Positions 48,051-57,181 are shown, counted from the stretch's first letter. The stretch is DNA of 64,000 bases from Pseudomonas arcuscaelestis (GCF_016881005.1 NZ_JACOPV010000005.1:124001-188000); one strand, 5' to 3'. A program made the numbers and translations. Notes: generated by a model not told the origin, from the sequence alone.

Positions 48051-49379
48051 TCAGTTCTTGAAGCTGGAGTGCTTGCGGCCCTGGTCACAGAAGGCGAATA
48101 CCACTACCAGTACCGCAGCTACAGCCAGGATCACCGCTACACCATCGGTAGAGTGCGTGGCGGAGCTGGCCACCAGCGCCAGGCCACCAAGTGGCGCCAG
48201 GCCACCGGCCACTGCGGTGCCAATCTCGCGACCGGTGCCGAAGCCCGAGGAGCGGGTCTGGGTGGGGAACTGGCGGCTGAGGAACGAGCCCTGAGGCGCA
48301 AACATCATCGGCGCAAGAATGCCGGTACCGATCGCGATAGCCAGGTAGATCATCATCGGTTCACCGGTATTGAGCAGGGCCAGGAACGGGTAGGCGAACA
48401 GCATCGAAAGCGCCCCGCCGAGCATCAATACGGTTTTGCTGCTCCACTTGTCGCACAGCCAGCCGAAACACGGCACAGCGACAATAGCCACGAGGCTGGC
48501 AATAGTGACCGAAAGCGAAGTGACATGGGCTTCGACACCCTTGTACTGGGTCAGGTAAGCGAGCGAGAAGGTTTTGAAAATGTAGCTCAGGGCGTTGTAG
48601 CCAATGGCGACGAAGAACACCACCGCCAAGCCCTTGAGGTCATTTTTGAACAGCAGCTTGAGCGGTGATACCTGGACTTTGTCCTTGCTTTTGTCCAGCT
48701 CTTTGAAGTCCGGGGTTTCCGGAATGCTGCGGCGAACCCACAGGCCTACGGCGACCAGTACGATGCTGCAGATGAACGGGATGCGCCAGCCGCCGGAGAG
48801 CAGGAAGTCGTTGCCGTTCATGGTCAGCACGTACACCGTCAGCGACGACAGCAACAAACCCAGGTTCAGGCCCAGGGCCGGCCAGGCACCCTGGCTTCCG
48901 CGCTTGCCTTCACTGGCGTGCTCGTAGGAGGTGACCGCCGCGGCGGAAAGCTCGGCGCCTGCGCCCAGGCCCTGGATAATACGCACCAGGACCAGAATGA
49001 TCGGGGCCCAGATGCCGATGGAGGCATAGCTTGGGATCAAGCCGATCAACATGGTGCACACGCCCATCAGGCAGAAGGTGATAACCAGCACCTGCTTGCG
49101 TCCGAAACGGTCACCCAGGTAACCGAACAGGATGCCGCCGAAAGGCCGGGCGATAAAACCGATGGCAAAAGTGGAAAAAGCCAGCAGCGAGGCCATGGCC
49201 GGGTTGCTCGGATCGAAGAAAACCTTCGAGAAGACAATCGCCGCCATGGTGGCGTACAAGTAGAAGTCGTACCACTCAAGCATTGAGCCGAAGATAGTGG
49301 CAGCGGCCACCTTGCGCAGGCGCTTTTTGTTCTGTTCCGGGGTTTCTGTCGCAGCCGCAGCTGCCTCATGTACCGACAT
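48051..49379 (-). CDS. MFS transporter, metabolite:H+ symporter (MHS) type
   Basis: This 442-residue protein with 12 predicted helices belongs to the MHS family (KgtP/ProP/ShiA-like): FGSMLEWYDFYLYATMAA in helix 1, the GYLGDRFGRK loop 2–3 motif and RIIQGLGAGAELSAA. It is read with lhgO: 57 nt separate the lhgO stop from its ATG, which follows AAAAAGGAAC. The genomic link to L-2-hydroxyglutarate oxidase and a GntR regulator suggests uptake of a dicarboxylate such as 2-hydroxyglutarate or 2-oxoglutarate; that is inference. Confidence 0.88.
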   Translation of the reverse strand: MSVHEAAAAATETPEQNKKRLRKVAAATIFGSMLEWYDFYLYATMAAIVFSKVFFDPSNPAMASLLAFSTFAIGFIARPFGGILFGYLGDRFGRKQVLVITFCLMGVCTMLIGLIPSYASIGIWAPIILVLVRIIQGLGAGAELSAAAVTSYEHASEGKRGSQGAWPALGLNLGLLLSSLTVYVLTMNGNDFLLSGGWRIPFICSIVLVAVGLWVRRSIPETPDFKELDKSKDKVQVSPLKLLFKNDLKGLAVVFFVAIGYNALSYIFKTFSLAYLTQYKGVEAHVTSLSVTIASLVAIVAVPCFGWLCDKWSSKTVLMLGGALSMLFAYPFLALLNTGEPMMIYLAIAIGTGILAPMMFAPQGSFLSRQFPTQTRSSGFGTGREIGTAVAGGLAPLGGLALVASSATHSTDGVAVILAVAAVLVVVFAFCDQGRKHSSFKN

Positions 49380-49409
49380 CAGCGAGTTCCTTTTTGTCTT
49401 TGTAGTTAT

Positions 49410-49430
49410 GTTCTAAAGAGGGTTCTAAAG
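49410..49430. repeat. Direct repeat in front of the MFS gene
   Basis: GTTCTAAAG occurs at 49410–49418 and again at 49422–49430, 12 nt apart, in the 57-nt gap between lhgO and the transporter. It could be a regulator site or a chance repeat. Confidence 0.4.
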
Positions 49431-49436
49431 CGGGTT

Positions 49437-50630
49437 TCAGCGATTTTTGAAGATCCTCTCGGCGATCATCTGGCCGATCGGGATCGCCGAGGTGGCGGCA
49501 GGCGAGGGGGCATTGCAGACATGCACCATGCGAGGCGTCTCGGCGAAGAGAAAGTCATGGACCAGGGTGCCGTCGCGCATAACTGCCTGGGCGCGGATGC
49601 CGGCCTCATAGGGGAGCAGGTCTTCGATGTTGAGGGAGGGGCAATATTTGCGGCATTGCTCAAGGTAGCCGCCCTTGAACAGGGAGTTTTTCATCTCGGT
49701 AGTGCCGGAGCCGAGGTTGGCCCAGATGGTTTTCCAGAAACCGGGGAAGCGTGCGTACTCGGCGACGTCGCGCCAGTTGATCGAGAACTTGTTGTAGTTC
49801 TCTCGGCCCAGGCCCAATACCGCGTTGGGACCCACGGTGACGCTACCGTCGATCATGCGGGTCAGGTGTACGCCGAGGAACGGCAGCTCCGGATCGGGAA
49901 TCGGGTAGATCAAATGATTGACGATGTTGTTCTTGCTGGCTGGCAAACGGAAGTATTCGCCGCGAAACGGAATGATCTGATGATCGATCTTGACCCCGGC
50001 CAGCGCCGCCAGGCGATCCGACTGCAGGCCGGCGCAGGCCACCAACTGACGCGTGCGCCACGCTTTGTCGTCGCTGCTGATGGTAACGCTGTCAGTGTCT
50101 TCGACAATGGCGCGCACGGTTGTCGACAGATGGATTTCGCCCCCCGCGGCCTGGATTACCCCAGCCATGGCCTGGCACACCTGCTTGTAGTCAACGATGC
50201 CGGTGGCGTCGAGGAACAGTCCGCCCAGACCGACAATGTTCGGTTCGCGTCGTTGTAGCTCGGCAGCGTCCAGGCGCTCGACCTTCAGGCCGTTCTGCTG
50301 TGAACGCTCGTACAGGGCCTGCATGCGCTGCACTTCCAGCGGCGTGGAGGCCACCAGCAGTTTGCCGCAGACATCGAACTTGATCTTGTGCTCGGTGCAG
50401 AACGCCTTGGTGGCCTCGGCGCCACGCTTGCACAAGTCTGCCTTGAGGCTGCCCGGTGCATAGTAGATGCCAGCATGGATAACGCCGCTGTTGTGACCGG
50501 TCTGGTGCCTGGCAAGGCTGGCTTCCTTTTCCAGGATCAGCAGGGAAGCGCCGGGCTGGCGTTCGAGTAGCGCCATGGCGGTGGCGAGGCCAACGATGCC
50601 GCCGCCGATGATGCAATAGTCGTAAATCAT
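49437..50630 (-). CDS. lhgO: L-2-hydroxyglutarate oxidase
   Basis: LhgO oxidises L-2-hydroxyglutarate to 2-oxoglutarate and passes electrons to the quinone pool. The 397-residue FAD protein has the Rossmann motif GGGIVGLATA (9–18), the RHQTGHNSGVIHAGIYY segment, the FRGEYFRLP motif and the C-terminal CNAPSPAATSAIPIG loop. It follows the GntR gene on the same strand and precedes the transporter. A promoter with an embedded operator-like site lies 40–68 nt upstream. The csiD gene that often partners lhgO is not seen in this window. Confidence 0.92.
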   Translation of the reverse strand: MIYDYCIIGGGIVGLATAMALLERQPGASLLILEKEASLARHQTGHNSGVIHAGIYYAPGSLKADLCKRGAEATKAFCTEHKIKFDVCGKLLVASTPLEVQRMQALYERSQQNGLKVERLDAAELQRREPNIVGLGGLFLDATGIVDYKQVCQAMAGVIQAAGGEIHLSTTVRAIVEDTDSVTISSDDKAWRTRQLVACAGLQSDRLAALAGVKIDHQIIPFRGEYFRLPASKNNIVNHLIYPIPDPELPFLGVHLTRMIDGSVTVGPNAVLGLGRENYNKFSINWRDVAEYARFPGFWKTIWANLGSGTTEMKNSLFKGGYLEQCRKYCPSLNIEDLLPYEAGIRAQAVMRDGTLVHDFLFAETPRMVHVCNAPSPAATSAIPIGQMIAERIFKNR

Positions 50631-50669
50631 GCAGGTGTCAGCTTGGCTTGTTCTTATCAGAGAGTCTGC

Positions 50670-50698
50670 TTATCAGGTTGTCAGACTAAGTAGGTCAA
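50670..50698 (-). promoter_or_regulatory. lhgO promoter with embedded operator-like site
   Basis: On the minus strand, TTGACC (50698–50693), a 17-nt spacer and TGATAA (50675–50670) form a good sigma70 promoter. The spacer contains TTGTCAGACTA (50678–50688, plus strand), almost identical to the palindrome before the GntR gene, so repression by that regulator is likely. Confidence 0.65.
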
Positions 50699-50748
50699 AC
50701 AAAAGGCGCTGTAAGCCAGCGCCGGTTATCTACGGCACGTTGCAAATT

Positions 50749-51459
50749 TCAGTTAATGCTTGGCAGTTCCAGCTTCAGACGTTTGGCCGAAGCGCGTAGG
50801 TGAGCCTCGGCACACGCGGCTGCGGTGGCACGGTCGCCATCGGCAATGGCTTGATATAACGCCTGGTGTTCGCGGTTGGCATCGGCCGACCCCCCCACCG
50901 AATGCGCGGCCGAGTTTTCCCAGGCGGTCTTGCGGGCGGCTGCGAGCTGGCCACGAAGAAAGTCGTGGAATGCCACGAAGTAATCATTTTTGCTGGCTTC
51001 GGCGATGGCGCGGTGAAACTCGACGTCGGCGGCAGCCGCTGCAGCAAAGTCGCTGCGTTTATCCAGCATTTCCTGCAGGGCCTTGTTCATGCGCGTGAGG
51101 TCGACAGCATCACGGCGCTGGGCCGCAACCGAGGCGGCCTGGGTCTCGATCCACAAGCGTACTTCGAACATCTGCACCAGGTCCGGGCTGCGGCCCAGGG
51201 CGCAAGGGAAGCGGAAAACGGTACCGGTCGGAGTTTGCGAGATGTATGACCCCAGGCCCCGGCGGGCGATCAATACTCCATCGGCCTTGAGCTGGGCCAC
51301 TGCTTCGCGCACCACCGAGCGACTGACGTTCAGTTGCTCGGCCAGTTGCTGTTCGGTGGGCAGGCGCGATTCGGCCGCCAGGCGCCCGGAATCGATCTCT
51401 GCACGGATGGCGCCGACAACGCGTTCGACCAGCGTATCGGGGCGCTGAAGCTCAAGCAT
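50749..51459 (-). CDS. GntR/FadR-family (FCD) transcriptional regulator
   Basis: This 236-residue regulator has an N-terminal winged helix (about 8–75, with RLPTEQQLAEQLNVSRSVVR) and an all-helical FCD ligand domain (about 90–225, with EVRLWIETQAASVAA and the metal-site histidines in DVEFHRAIAEASKN and ANREHQALYQAI). I choose ATG 51459; a TTG in frame at 51492 would use bases that are part of a palindromic operator. The matching site before lhgO makes it the likely repressor of lhgO and the transporter, and of itself. Confidence 0.88.
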   Translation of the reverse strand: MLELQRPDTLVERVVGAIRAEIDSGRLAAESRLPTEQQLAEQLNVSRSVVREAVAQLKADGVLIARRGLGSYISQTPTGTVFRFPCALGRSPDLVQMFEVRLWIETQAASVAAQRRDAVDLTRMNKALQEMLDKRSDFAAAAAADVEFHRAIAEASKNDYFVAFHDFLRGQLAAARKTAWENSAAHSVGGSADANREHQALYQAIADGDRATAAACAEAHLRASAKRLKLELPSIN

Positions 51460-51475
51460 GAGGTATTGCTCATTA

Positions 51476-51492
51476 ATCAGGTTGTCAGACAA
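51476..51492. promoter_or_regulatory. Operator-like palindrome before the GntR gene
   Basis: ATCAGG followed by TTGTCAGACAA (51482–51492), a perfect inverted repeat around one base. The 15-mer ATCAGGTTGTCAGAC is identical to 50672–50686 before lhgO. The form TTGTC-N-GACAA fits binding sites of FadR-subfamily GntR regulators. Confidence 0.7.
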
Positions 51493-51502
51493 TGCCTTCG
51501 AG

Positions 51503-51525
51503 ACGGTTTCTTGTCAAGAAACCGT
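51503..51525. other. 23-bp perfect palindrome downstream of the 51534 gene
   Basis: The arms ACGGTTTCTTG (51503–51513) and CAAGAAACCGT (51515–51525) are perfect complements around T51514. On the minus strand it begins 8 nt after the stop of the upstream gene, so it could be a terminator stem (no T tract follows). It also contains TTGACA, a possible –35 for the GntR gene. Confidence 0.65.
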
Positions 51526-51533
51526 GGTCGCTG

Positions 51534-51887
51534 TTACAGCTCGCTGACGTAAGTACCGGTGCCATTGAGAATGTTCTGCAGGGTTTCTTCAACCTCGGCA
51601 AAGTCAGTACCGTCGCTGCTCAGACTGATTTCCAGATGGTCATCACCATTAAAGACATCGGCATCGCCCGGGGCCACTTCGATCAGCAGGCGCTTGGCAC
51701 TGAGTGTGACCTTCAGGCCATCGATGGTGCAGGGCTCGTCGTCCAGTGTGATGTCCACCGTGTCTTCGTCCGGGTAGCGGGTCATGAGGAACATCTGGCC
51801 CTTGTCACTGTGGCAGCACAGGGTGGCCATGTTGTCTTCCTCATCATCGCAGGGGGTGGCGAAGAGCAGGGCGGTGGTCAGTTGCAT
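51534..51887 (-). CDS. Conserved hypothetical protein upstream of gdhB
   Basis: This 117-residue acidic protein (MQLTTALLFATPCDDEEDNM, later DKGQMFLMTRYPDEDTVDI and LEISLSSDGTDFAEV) has no signal or membrane segment and no domain I recognise. The position next to gdhB, divergent, matches a conserved Pseudomonas gene (PA3069-like, from memory). ATG 51887 is chosen over an in-frame Met 15 nt upstream. Function unknown. Confidence 0.72.
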   Translation of the reverse strand: MQLTTALLFATPCDDEEDNMATLCCHSDKGQMFLMTRYPDEDTVDITLDDEPCTIDGLKVTLSAKRLLIEVAPGDADVFNGDDHLEISLSSDGTDFAEVEETLQNILNGTGTYVSEL

Positions 51888-52233
51888 GGGCGGCTCGATC
51901 AATAAGTTGGTACACGATTCTGACAGCCTTCGGCCTGTGTATAAACGTGCAGTTGCACCTCAATGACCGAATATGTCGCAGCGCTGCAAGCAGGGGCGGG
52001 CGAGCACTCGTTAAGCTGCGCTGTCGATGGTCACCCGTAAAGACACAGCTCGTTGAAGCAGTCGTTTTTGCAGATGCCCATCCGCGGAATTGGTAAATGT
52101 GACCAATGAGTCGCGTTTTGCGCCTGTTCTTATGGTTTTACCGTCTTCCTGCTACGGGTTGGCTATCGTTGATCCGTAGATGGCGGACGTGCGCGACGCT
52201 TCACTCAAAAACAAGCCCAGCGGAGTACCACAG
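51888..52233. other. 346-nt gap before gdhB without a gene
   Basis: I see no ORF with a convincing ribosome binding site, no RNA gene and no clear promoter pair. It must hold the divergent promoters of gdhB and the 51534 gene. GCAGCGCTGC (a 10-bp palindrome) is the only small symmetry noticed. Confidence 0.6.
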
Positions 52234-55200
52234 ATGGCGTTTTTCACCGCAGCCAGCAAAGCCGACTTCCAGCATCAACTGAAAGCGGCCCTGGCGCAGC
52301 ACATCAGCGAACAGGCACTGCCACAAGTGGCGTTGTTCGCCGAACAGTTCTTCGGCATCATCTCTCTTGACGAGCTCACCCAGCGTCGCATGTCGGACCT
52401 GGCCGGTTGCACCCTTTCTGCCTGGCGTATCATTGAGCGCTTCGACGCTACCCAGCCGCAGGTTCACGTTTATAACCCTGACTACGAGCGTCACGGTTGG
52501 CAGTCGACCCACACAGCGGTCGAAGTCCTGCACCATGACCTGCCTTTTTTGGTCGACTCGGTACGCACCGAGCTCAACCGCCGCGGCTATAGCATCCATA
52601 CCCTGCAAACCACTGTCCTGAGCACCCGTCGCGGGGCCAAGGGCGAGTTGCTGGAAATTCTTCCCAAGGGCACTCATGGTGAAGGCGTCTCGCAAGAATC
52701 GCTGATGTATCTGGAAATCGACCGCTGTGCCAATGCCGCGGAACTCAATGTTTTGACTCGCGAGCTGGAACAGGTACTGGCCGAGGTGCGTGTAGCTGTT
52801 GCCGATTTCGAGCCCATGAAGGCCAAGCTGCGCGATTTGCTGGCGCTGGTCGAGCAGACGGCATACGCCCCGGCCCAGGCTGAGAAGGCCGAGGTCAAGG
52901 ACTTCCTGGAGTGGCTGCTGGGCAATCACTTTACCTTCCTCGGTTATGAAGAGTTCGTCGTCCGCGCTGACGCCCAGGGCGGTCAACTGGTCTATGACGA
53001 GCAGTCGTTCCTGGGCCTGACCCGCTTGTTGCGCGCCGGCCTCACCGCCGAAGACCTGCGCATCGAAGATTACGCGGTCAACTATCTCAACGAACCACTG
53101 CTGCTGTCCTTTGCCAAGGCTGCCTACCCAAGCCGCGTACACCGTCCGGCTTACCCCGACTACGTTTCGATCCGCCAACTGGACGCCGACGGCAAAGTCA
53201 TCAAGGAATGCCGCTTCATGGGCCTGTACACCTCTTCGGTGTACGGCGAGAGCGTGCGTTCGATCCCGTATATCCGTGGCAAGGTGGCCGAAGTGGAGCG
53301 CCGCTCCGGGTTCGATCCAAAGGCTCACCTGGGCAAGGAACTGGCTCAGGTGCTGGAAGTGTTGCCGCGCGACGATCTGTTCCAGACGCCGGTGGATGAG
53401 ATGTTCACCACTGTGATGTCGATCGTGCAAATCCAGGAACGCAACAAGATTCGCGTGTTCCTGCGCAAGGATCCGTACGGCCGTTTCTGCTACTGCCTGG
53501 CCTACGTACCGCGGGACATCTACTCCACTGAAGTGCGGCAGAAGATCCAGCAAGTATTGATGGATCGCTTGAAAGCCAGCGATTGCGAGTTCTGGACCTT
53601 CTTCTCCGAGTCGGTGCTGGCGCGGGTGCAACTGATCTTGCGCGTTGATCCGAAAAACCGTATCGACATCGACCCGCAGCAGCTGGAAAACGAAGTGATC
53701 CAGGCCTGCCGTTCGTGGCAGGACGACTATGCCAGCCTGACCGTCGAAAGCTTCGGTGAAGCCCAGGGCACCAACGTCCTGGCTGACTTCCCGAAAGGTT
53801 TCCCGGCCGGTTATCGCGAGCGTTTCGCTGCGCATTCGGCTGTGGTCGACATGCAGCACCTGCTGAACCTGTCCGAACGCAAACCGCTGGTGATGAGCTT
53901 CTACCAGCCCCTGACCCAGCTCGGTGAGCGCCAGTTGCACTGCAAGCTGTACCACGCCGATACGCCCCTGGCGCTGTCGGACGTGCTGCCGATCCTGGAA
54001 AACCTCGGCTTGCGCGTGCTTGGCGAGTTCCCGTATCACCTGCGCCATGCCAATGGTCGCGAGTTCTGGATTCACGATTTTGCCTTCACCTACAGCGAAG
54101 GCCTGGATCTGGATATCCAGCAGCTCAACGACACCCTGCAGGACGCCTTTGTCCATATCGTCCAGGGCGATGCCGAAAACGACGCCTTCAACCGCCTGGT
54201 GCTGACCGCCGGCCTGCCATGGCGCGATGTGGCACTACTGCGTGCTTATGCCCGCTACCTCAAGCAGATCCGCCTGGGCTTTGACCTCGGGTACATCGCC
54301 AGCACCCTGAACAACCACACCGACATCGCGCGCGAGTTGACTCGGCTGTTCAAGACCCGCTTCTATCTGGCTCGCAAGCTGAGTGGCGACGACCTCGACG
54401 ACAAGCAACAACGTCTGGAACAGGCCATTCTGTCGGCACTGGATGATGTGCAGGTGCTCAACGAAGACCGCATCCTGCGTCGCTACCTGGACCTGATCAA
54501 GGCCACCCTGCGTACCAACTTCTACCAGACGGACGCCCATGGCCAGAACAAGTCGTACTTCAGCTTCAAGTTCAACCCCAAGCTGATCCCGGAACTGCCC
54601 AAGCCGGTACCCAAGTTCGAAATTTTTGTCTACTCACCACGCGTGGAAGGTGTGCACCTGCGCTTTGGCAACGTGGCCCGTGGTGGTCTGCGCTGGTCGG
54701 ACCGAGAGGAAGACTTCCGCACCGAAGTGCTGGGCCTGGTAAAAGCCCAGCAGGTGAAGAACTCGGTCATCGTACCGGTCGGCGCCAAAGGCGGCTTCCT
54801 ACCACGTCGTCTGCCACTGGGTGGCAGTCGCGACGACATTCAGGCTGAAGGTATCGCCTGCTACCGGATCTTCATTTCCGGCTTGCTGGATATCACTGAC
54901 AACCTCAAGGACGGCGCACTGATTCCGCCGGTCAACGTTGTACGTCACGACGATGACGATCCTTACCTGGTAGTGGCTGCCGACAAAGGCACCGCGACCT
55001 TCTCCGATATCGCCAACGGCATTGCCATCGATTACGGCTTCTGGCTTGGCGATGCATTCGCCTCCGGTGGTTCTGCAGGTTACGACCACAAGAAAATGGG
55101 TATCACCGCCCGTGGTGCCTGGGTAGGCGTGCAGCGCCACTTCCGTGAGCGCGGTATTAACGTCCAGGAAGATCCGATCACTGTGGTAGGTGTCGGCGAC

Positions 55201-57099
55201 ATGGCCGGTGACGTGTTCGGCAACGGCTTGCTGATGTCCGAGAAGCTGCAGTTGGTGGCCGCATTCAACCACCTGCACATCTTTATCGACCCGAACCCTG
55301 AGCCGGCCAGCAGCTTTGCCGAGCGCAAACGTCTATTCGATCTGCCGCGTTCAGCCTGGAGCGACTACGACACCAGCATCATGTCCGAGGGCGGCGGGAT
55401 CTTCCCGCGTAGTGCGAAAAGCATTGCGATCACCCCGCAAATGAAAGAGCGTTTCGCCATCGATGCCGACAAACTGACCCCGACCGAGCTGCTCAATGCC
55501 TTGCTCAAGGCACCGGTAGACCTGCTCTGGAACGGCGGTATCGGTACCTACGTCAAGTCCAGTGAAGAAAGCCACGCCGACGTCGGCGACAAGGCCAACG
55601 ACGCCCTGCGGGTCGATGGCAACGAGCTGCGCTGCAAGGTAGTGGGCGAGGGCGGCAACCTGGGCATGACTCAATTGGGTCGTGTCGAGTTCGGTCTCAA
55701 TGGTGGCGCCACCAACACCGACTTCATCGACAACGCCGGTGGTGTGGACTGCTCCGACCACGAGGTCAATATCAAGATTCTGCTCAACGAGGTTGTGCAG
55801 GCCGGCGATATGACCGAGAAGCAGCGTAACCAGTTGCTCGGCAGCATGACCGACGAAGTGGCGGGTCTGGTGCTGGGTAACAACTACAAGCAGACGCAGG
55901 CGTTGTCCCTGGCTGCTCGTCGTGCCCGTGAGCGAATTGCCGAATACAAGCGCCTGATGGCTGATCTGGAAAGTCGTGGCAAGCTGGATCGTGCCATCGA
56001 GTTCCTGCCAACCGAGGAGCAACTGGCTGAGCGTCTGGCGGCCAATCAGGGCCTGACCCGTGCCGAGCTGTCGGTACTGATCTCCTACAGCAAGATCGAC
56101 CTCAAGGAAGCGCTGCTCAAGTCCTTGGTGCCGGATGACGATTACCTGACCCGCGACATGGAAACCGCGTTCCCGCCGTCGTTGGTGAGCAAATTCGCCG
56201 AGGCTATGCGTCGTCATCGTCTGAAGCGTGAAATCGTCAGCACCCAGATTGCCAACGATCTGGTCAACAACATGGGTATCACCTTCGTCCAGCGTCTGAA
56301 AGAGTCCACCGGCATGAGCCCGGCGAATGTCGCGGGTGCTTACGTGATTGTGCGAGATATCTTCCACCTCCCGCACTGGTTCCGTCAGATCGAGGCGCTG
56401 GACTATCAGGTGCCGGCTGAAATCCAGTTGACCCTGATGGACGAACTGATGCGTCTTGGGCGTCGGGCTACCCGTTGGTTCTTGCGTAGCCGTCGCAACG
56501 AGCAGGACGCTGGGCGCGACGTAGCGCACTTTGGGCCGAACATCGCAGCTTTGGGTCTTAAGCTTGATGAGTTGCTCGAAGGGCCGACCCGTGAGCGTTG
56601 GATGACCCGTTACCAGGGCTTCGTCGATGCGGGTGTGCCGGAATTGCTGGCGCGGATGGTTGCCGGTACTACGCACCTGTACACGTTGCTGCCGATTATC
56701 GAGGCGTCCGATGTTACCGGTCAGGATCCGGCGGAAGTGGCCAAGGCGTTCTTTGCGGTTGGCAGCGCGCTGGATCTGACCTGGTACTTGCAGGAAATCA
56801 GCAACCTGGCGGTGGAAAACAACTGGCAGGCCCTGGCTCGCGAGGCGTTCCGCGATGATATCGATCTGCAGCAGCGGGCGATCACCATTTCGGTGTTGCA
56901 GATGGCTGATGCGCCGCAAGAGATGGATGCGCGGGTCAATCTGTGGCTGGATCAGCACCGTGTGATGGTCAATCGCTGGCGTGCCATGCTTGACGAGTTG
57001 CGGGCTGCGACGGGGACTGATTACGCCATGTACGCGGTGGCGAACCGCGAACTGGTGGATCTGGCCATGAGCGGGCAGGCGGCGGTAGTGCCTTCCTGA
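52234..57099 (+). CDS. gdhB: NAD-specific glutamate dehydrogenase, large (GdhB/GDH-180 type)
   Basis: GdhB oxidatively deaminates glutamate to 2-oxoglutarate, feeding arginine and glutamate catabolism into the TCA cycle. The 1621-residue length fits the 180-kDa class with a long N-terminal regulatory region (ACT-like modules), a central catalytic domain with the Lys-bearing GGLRWSDREEDFRTEVLGLV and KAQQVKNSVIVPVGAKGGF segments, and a C-terminal extension. ATG 52234 follows CGGAGTACCACAG; in-frame codons start at 52180 without a site. A strong terminator follows. Confidence 0.97.
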   Translation: MAFFTAASKADFQHQLKAALAQHISEQALPQVALFAEQFFGIISLDELTQRRMSDLAGCTLSAWRIIERFDATQPQVHVYNPDYERHGWQSTHTAVEVLHHDLPFLVDSVRTELNRRGYSIHTLQTTVLSTRRGAKGELLEILPKGTHGEGVSQESLMYLEIDRCANAAELNVLTRELEQVLAEVRVAVADFEPMKAKLRDLLALVEQTAYAPAQAEKAEVKDFLEWLLGNHFTFLGYEEFVVRADAQGGQLVYDEQSFLGLTRLLRAGLTAEDLRIEDYAVNYLNEPLLLSFAKAAYPSRVHRPAYPDYVSIRQLDADGKVIKECRFMGLYTSSVYGESVRSIPYIRGKVAEVERRSGFDPKAHLGKELAQVLEVLPRDDLFQTPVDEMFTTVMSIVQIQERNKIRVFLRKDPYGRFCYCLAYVPRDIYSTEVRQKIQQVLMDRLKASDCEFWTFFSESVLARVQLILRVDPKNRIDIDPQQLENEVIQACRSWQDDYASLTVESFGEAQGTNVLADFPKGFPAGYRERFAAHSAVVDMQHLLNLSERKPLVMSFYQPLTQLGERQLHCKLYHADTPLALSDVLPILENLGLRVLGEFPYHLRHANGREFWIHDFAFTYSEGLDLDIQQLNDTLQDAFVHIVQGDAENDAFNRLVLTAGLPWRDVALLRAYARYLKQIRLGFDLGYIASTLNNHTDIARELTRLFKTRFYLARKLSGDDLDDKQQRLEQAILSALDDVQVLNEDRILRRYLDLIKATLRTNFYQTDAHGQNKSYFSFKFNPKLIPELPKPVPKFEIFVYSPRVEGVHLRFGNVARGGLRWSDREEDFRTEVLGLVKAQQVKNSVIVPVGAKGGFLPRRLPLGGSRDDIQAEGIACYRIFISGLLDITDNLKDGALIPPVNVVRHDDDDPYLVVAADKGTATFSDIANGIAIDYGFWLGDAFASGGSAGYDHKKMGITARGAWVGVQRHFRERGINVQEDPITVVGVGDMAGDVFGNGLLMSEKLQLVAAFNHLHIFIDPNPEPASSFAERKRLFDLPRSAWSDYDTSIMSEGGGIFPRSAKSIAITPQMKERFAIDADKLTPTELLNALLKAPVDLLWNGGIGTYVKSSEESHADVGDKANDALRVDGNELRCKVVGEGGNLGMTQLGRVEFGLNGGATNTDFIDNAGGVDCSDHEVNIKILLNEVVQAGDMTEKQRNQLLGSMTDEVAGLVLGNNYKQTQALSLAARRARERIAEYKRLMADLESRGKLDRAIEFLPTEEQLAERLAANQGLTRAELSVLISYSKIDLKEALLKSLVPDDDYLTRDMETAFPPSLVSKFAEAMRRHRLKREIVSTQIANDLVNNMGITFVQRLKESTGMSPANVAGAYVIVRDIFHLPHWFRQIEALDYQVPAEIQLTLMDELMRLGRRATRWFLRSRRNEQDAGRDVAHFGPNIAALGLKLDELLEGPTRERWMTRYQGFVDAGVPELLARMVAGTTHLYTLLPIIEASDVTGQDPAEVAKAFFAVGSALDLTWYLQEISNLAVENNWQALAREAFRDDIDLQQRAITISVLQMADAPQEMDARVNLWLDQHRVMVNRWRAMLDELRAATGTDYAMYAVANRELVDLAMSGQAAVVPS

Positions 57100-57118
57100 C
57101 GTTGCGCTGAAATGAAGA

Positions 57119-57147
57119 AGCCCCGGCATTTGTCGGGGCTTTTTTTT
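57119..57147 (+). terminator. Rho-independent terminator after gdhB
   Basis: AGCCCCG (57119–57125) pairs with CGGGGCT (57134–57140) and runs into an eight-T tract. Confidence 0.92.
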
Positions 57148-57164
57148 GTTTGATGGTTTTGCGA

Positions 57165-57181
57165 TTTTTTTTTGGGGGGGG
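57165..57181. repeat. T9–G8 homopolymer tract
   Basis: Nine T (57165–57173) are followed directly by eight G (57174–57181) between gdhB and ppsR. No ORF crosses it, so any length change would be silent. It may be real or a sequencing/assembly artefact. Confidence 0.7.
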
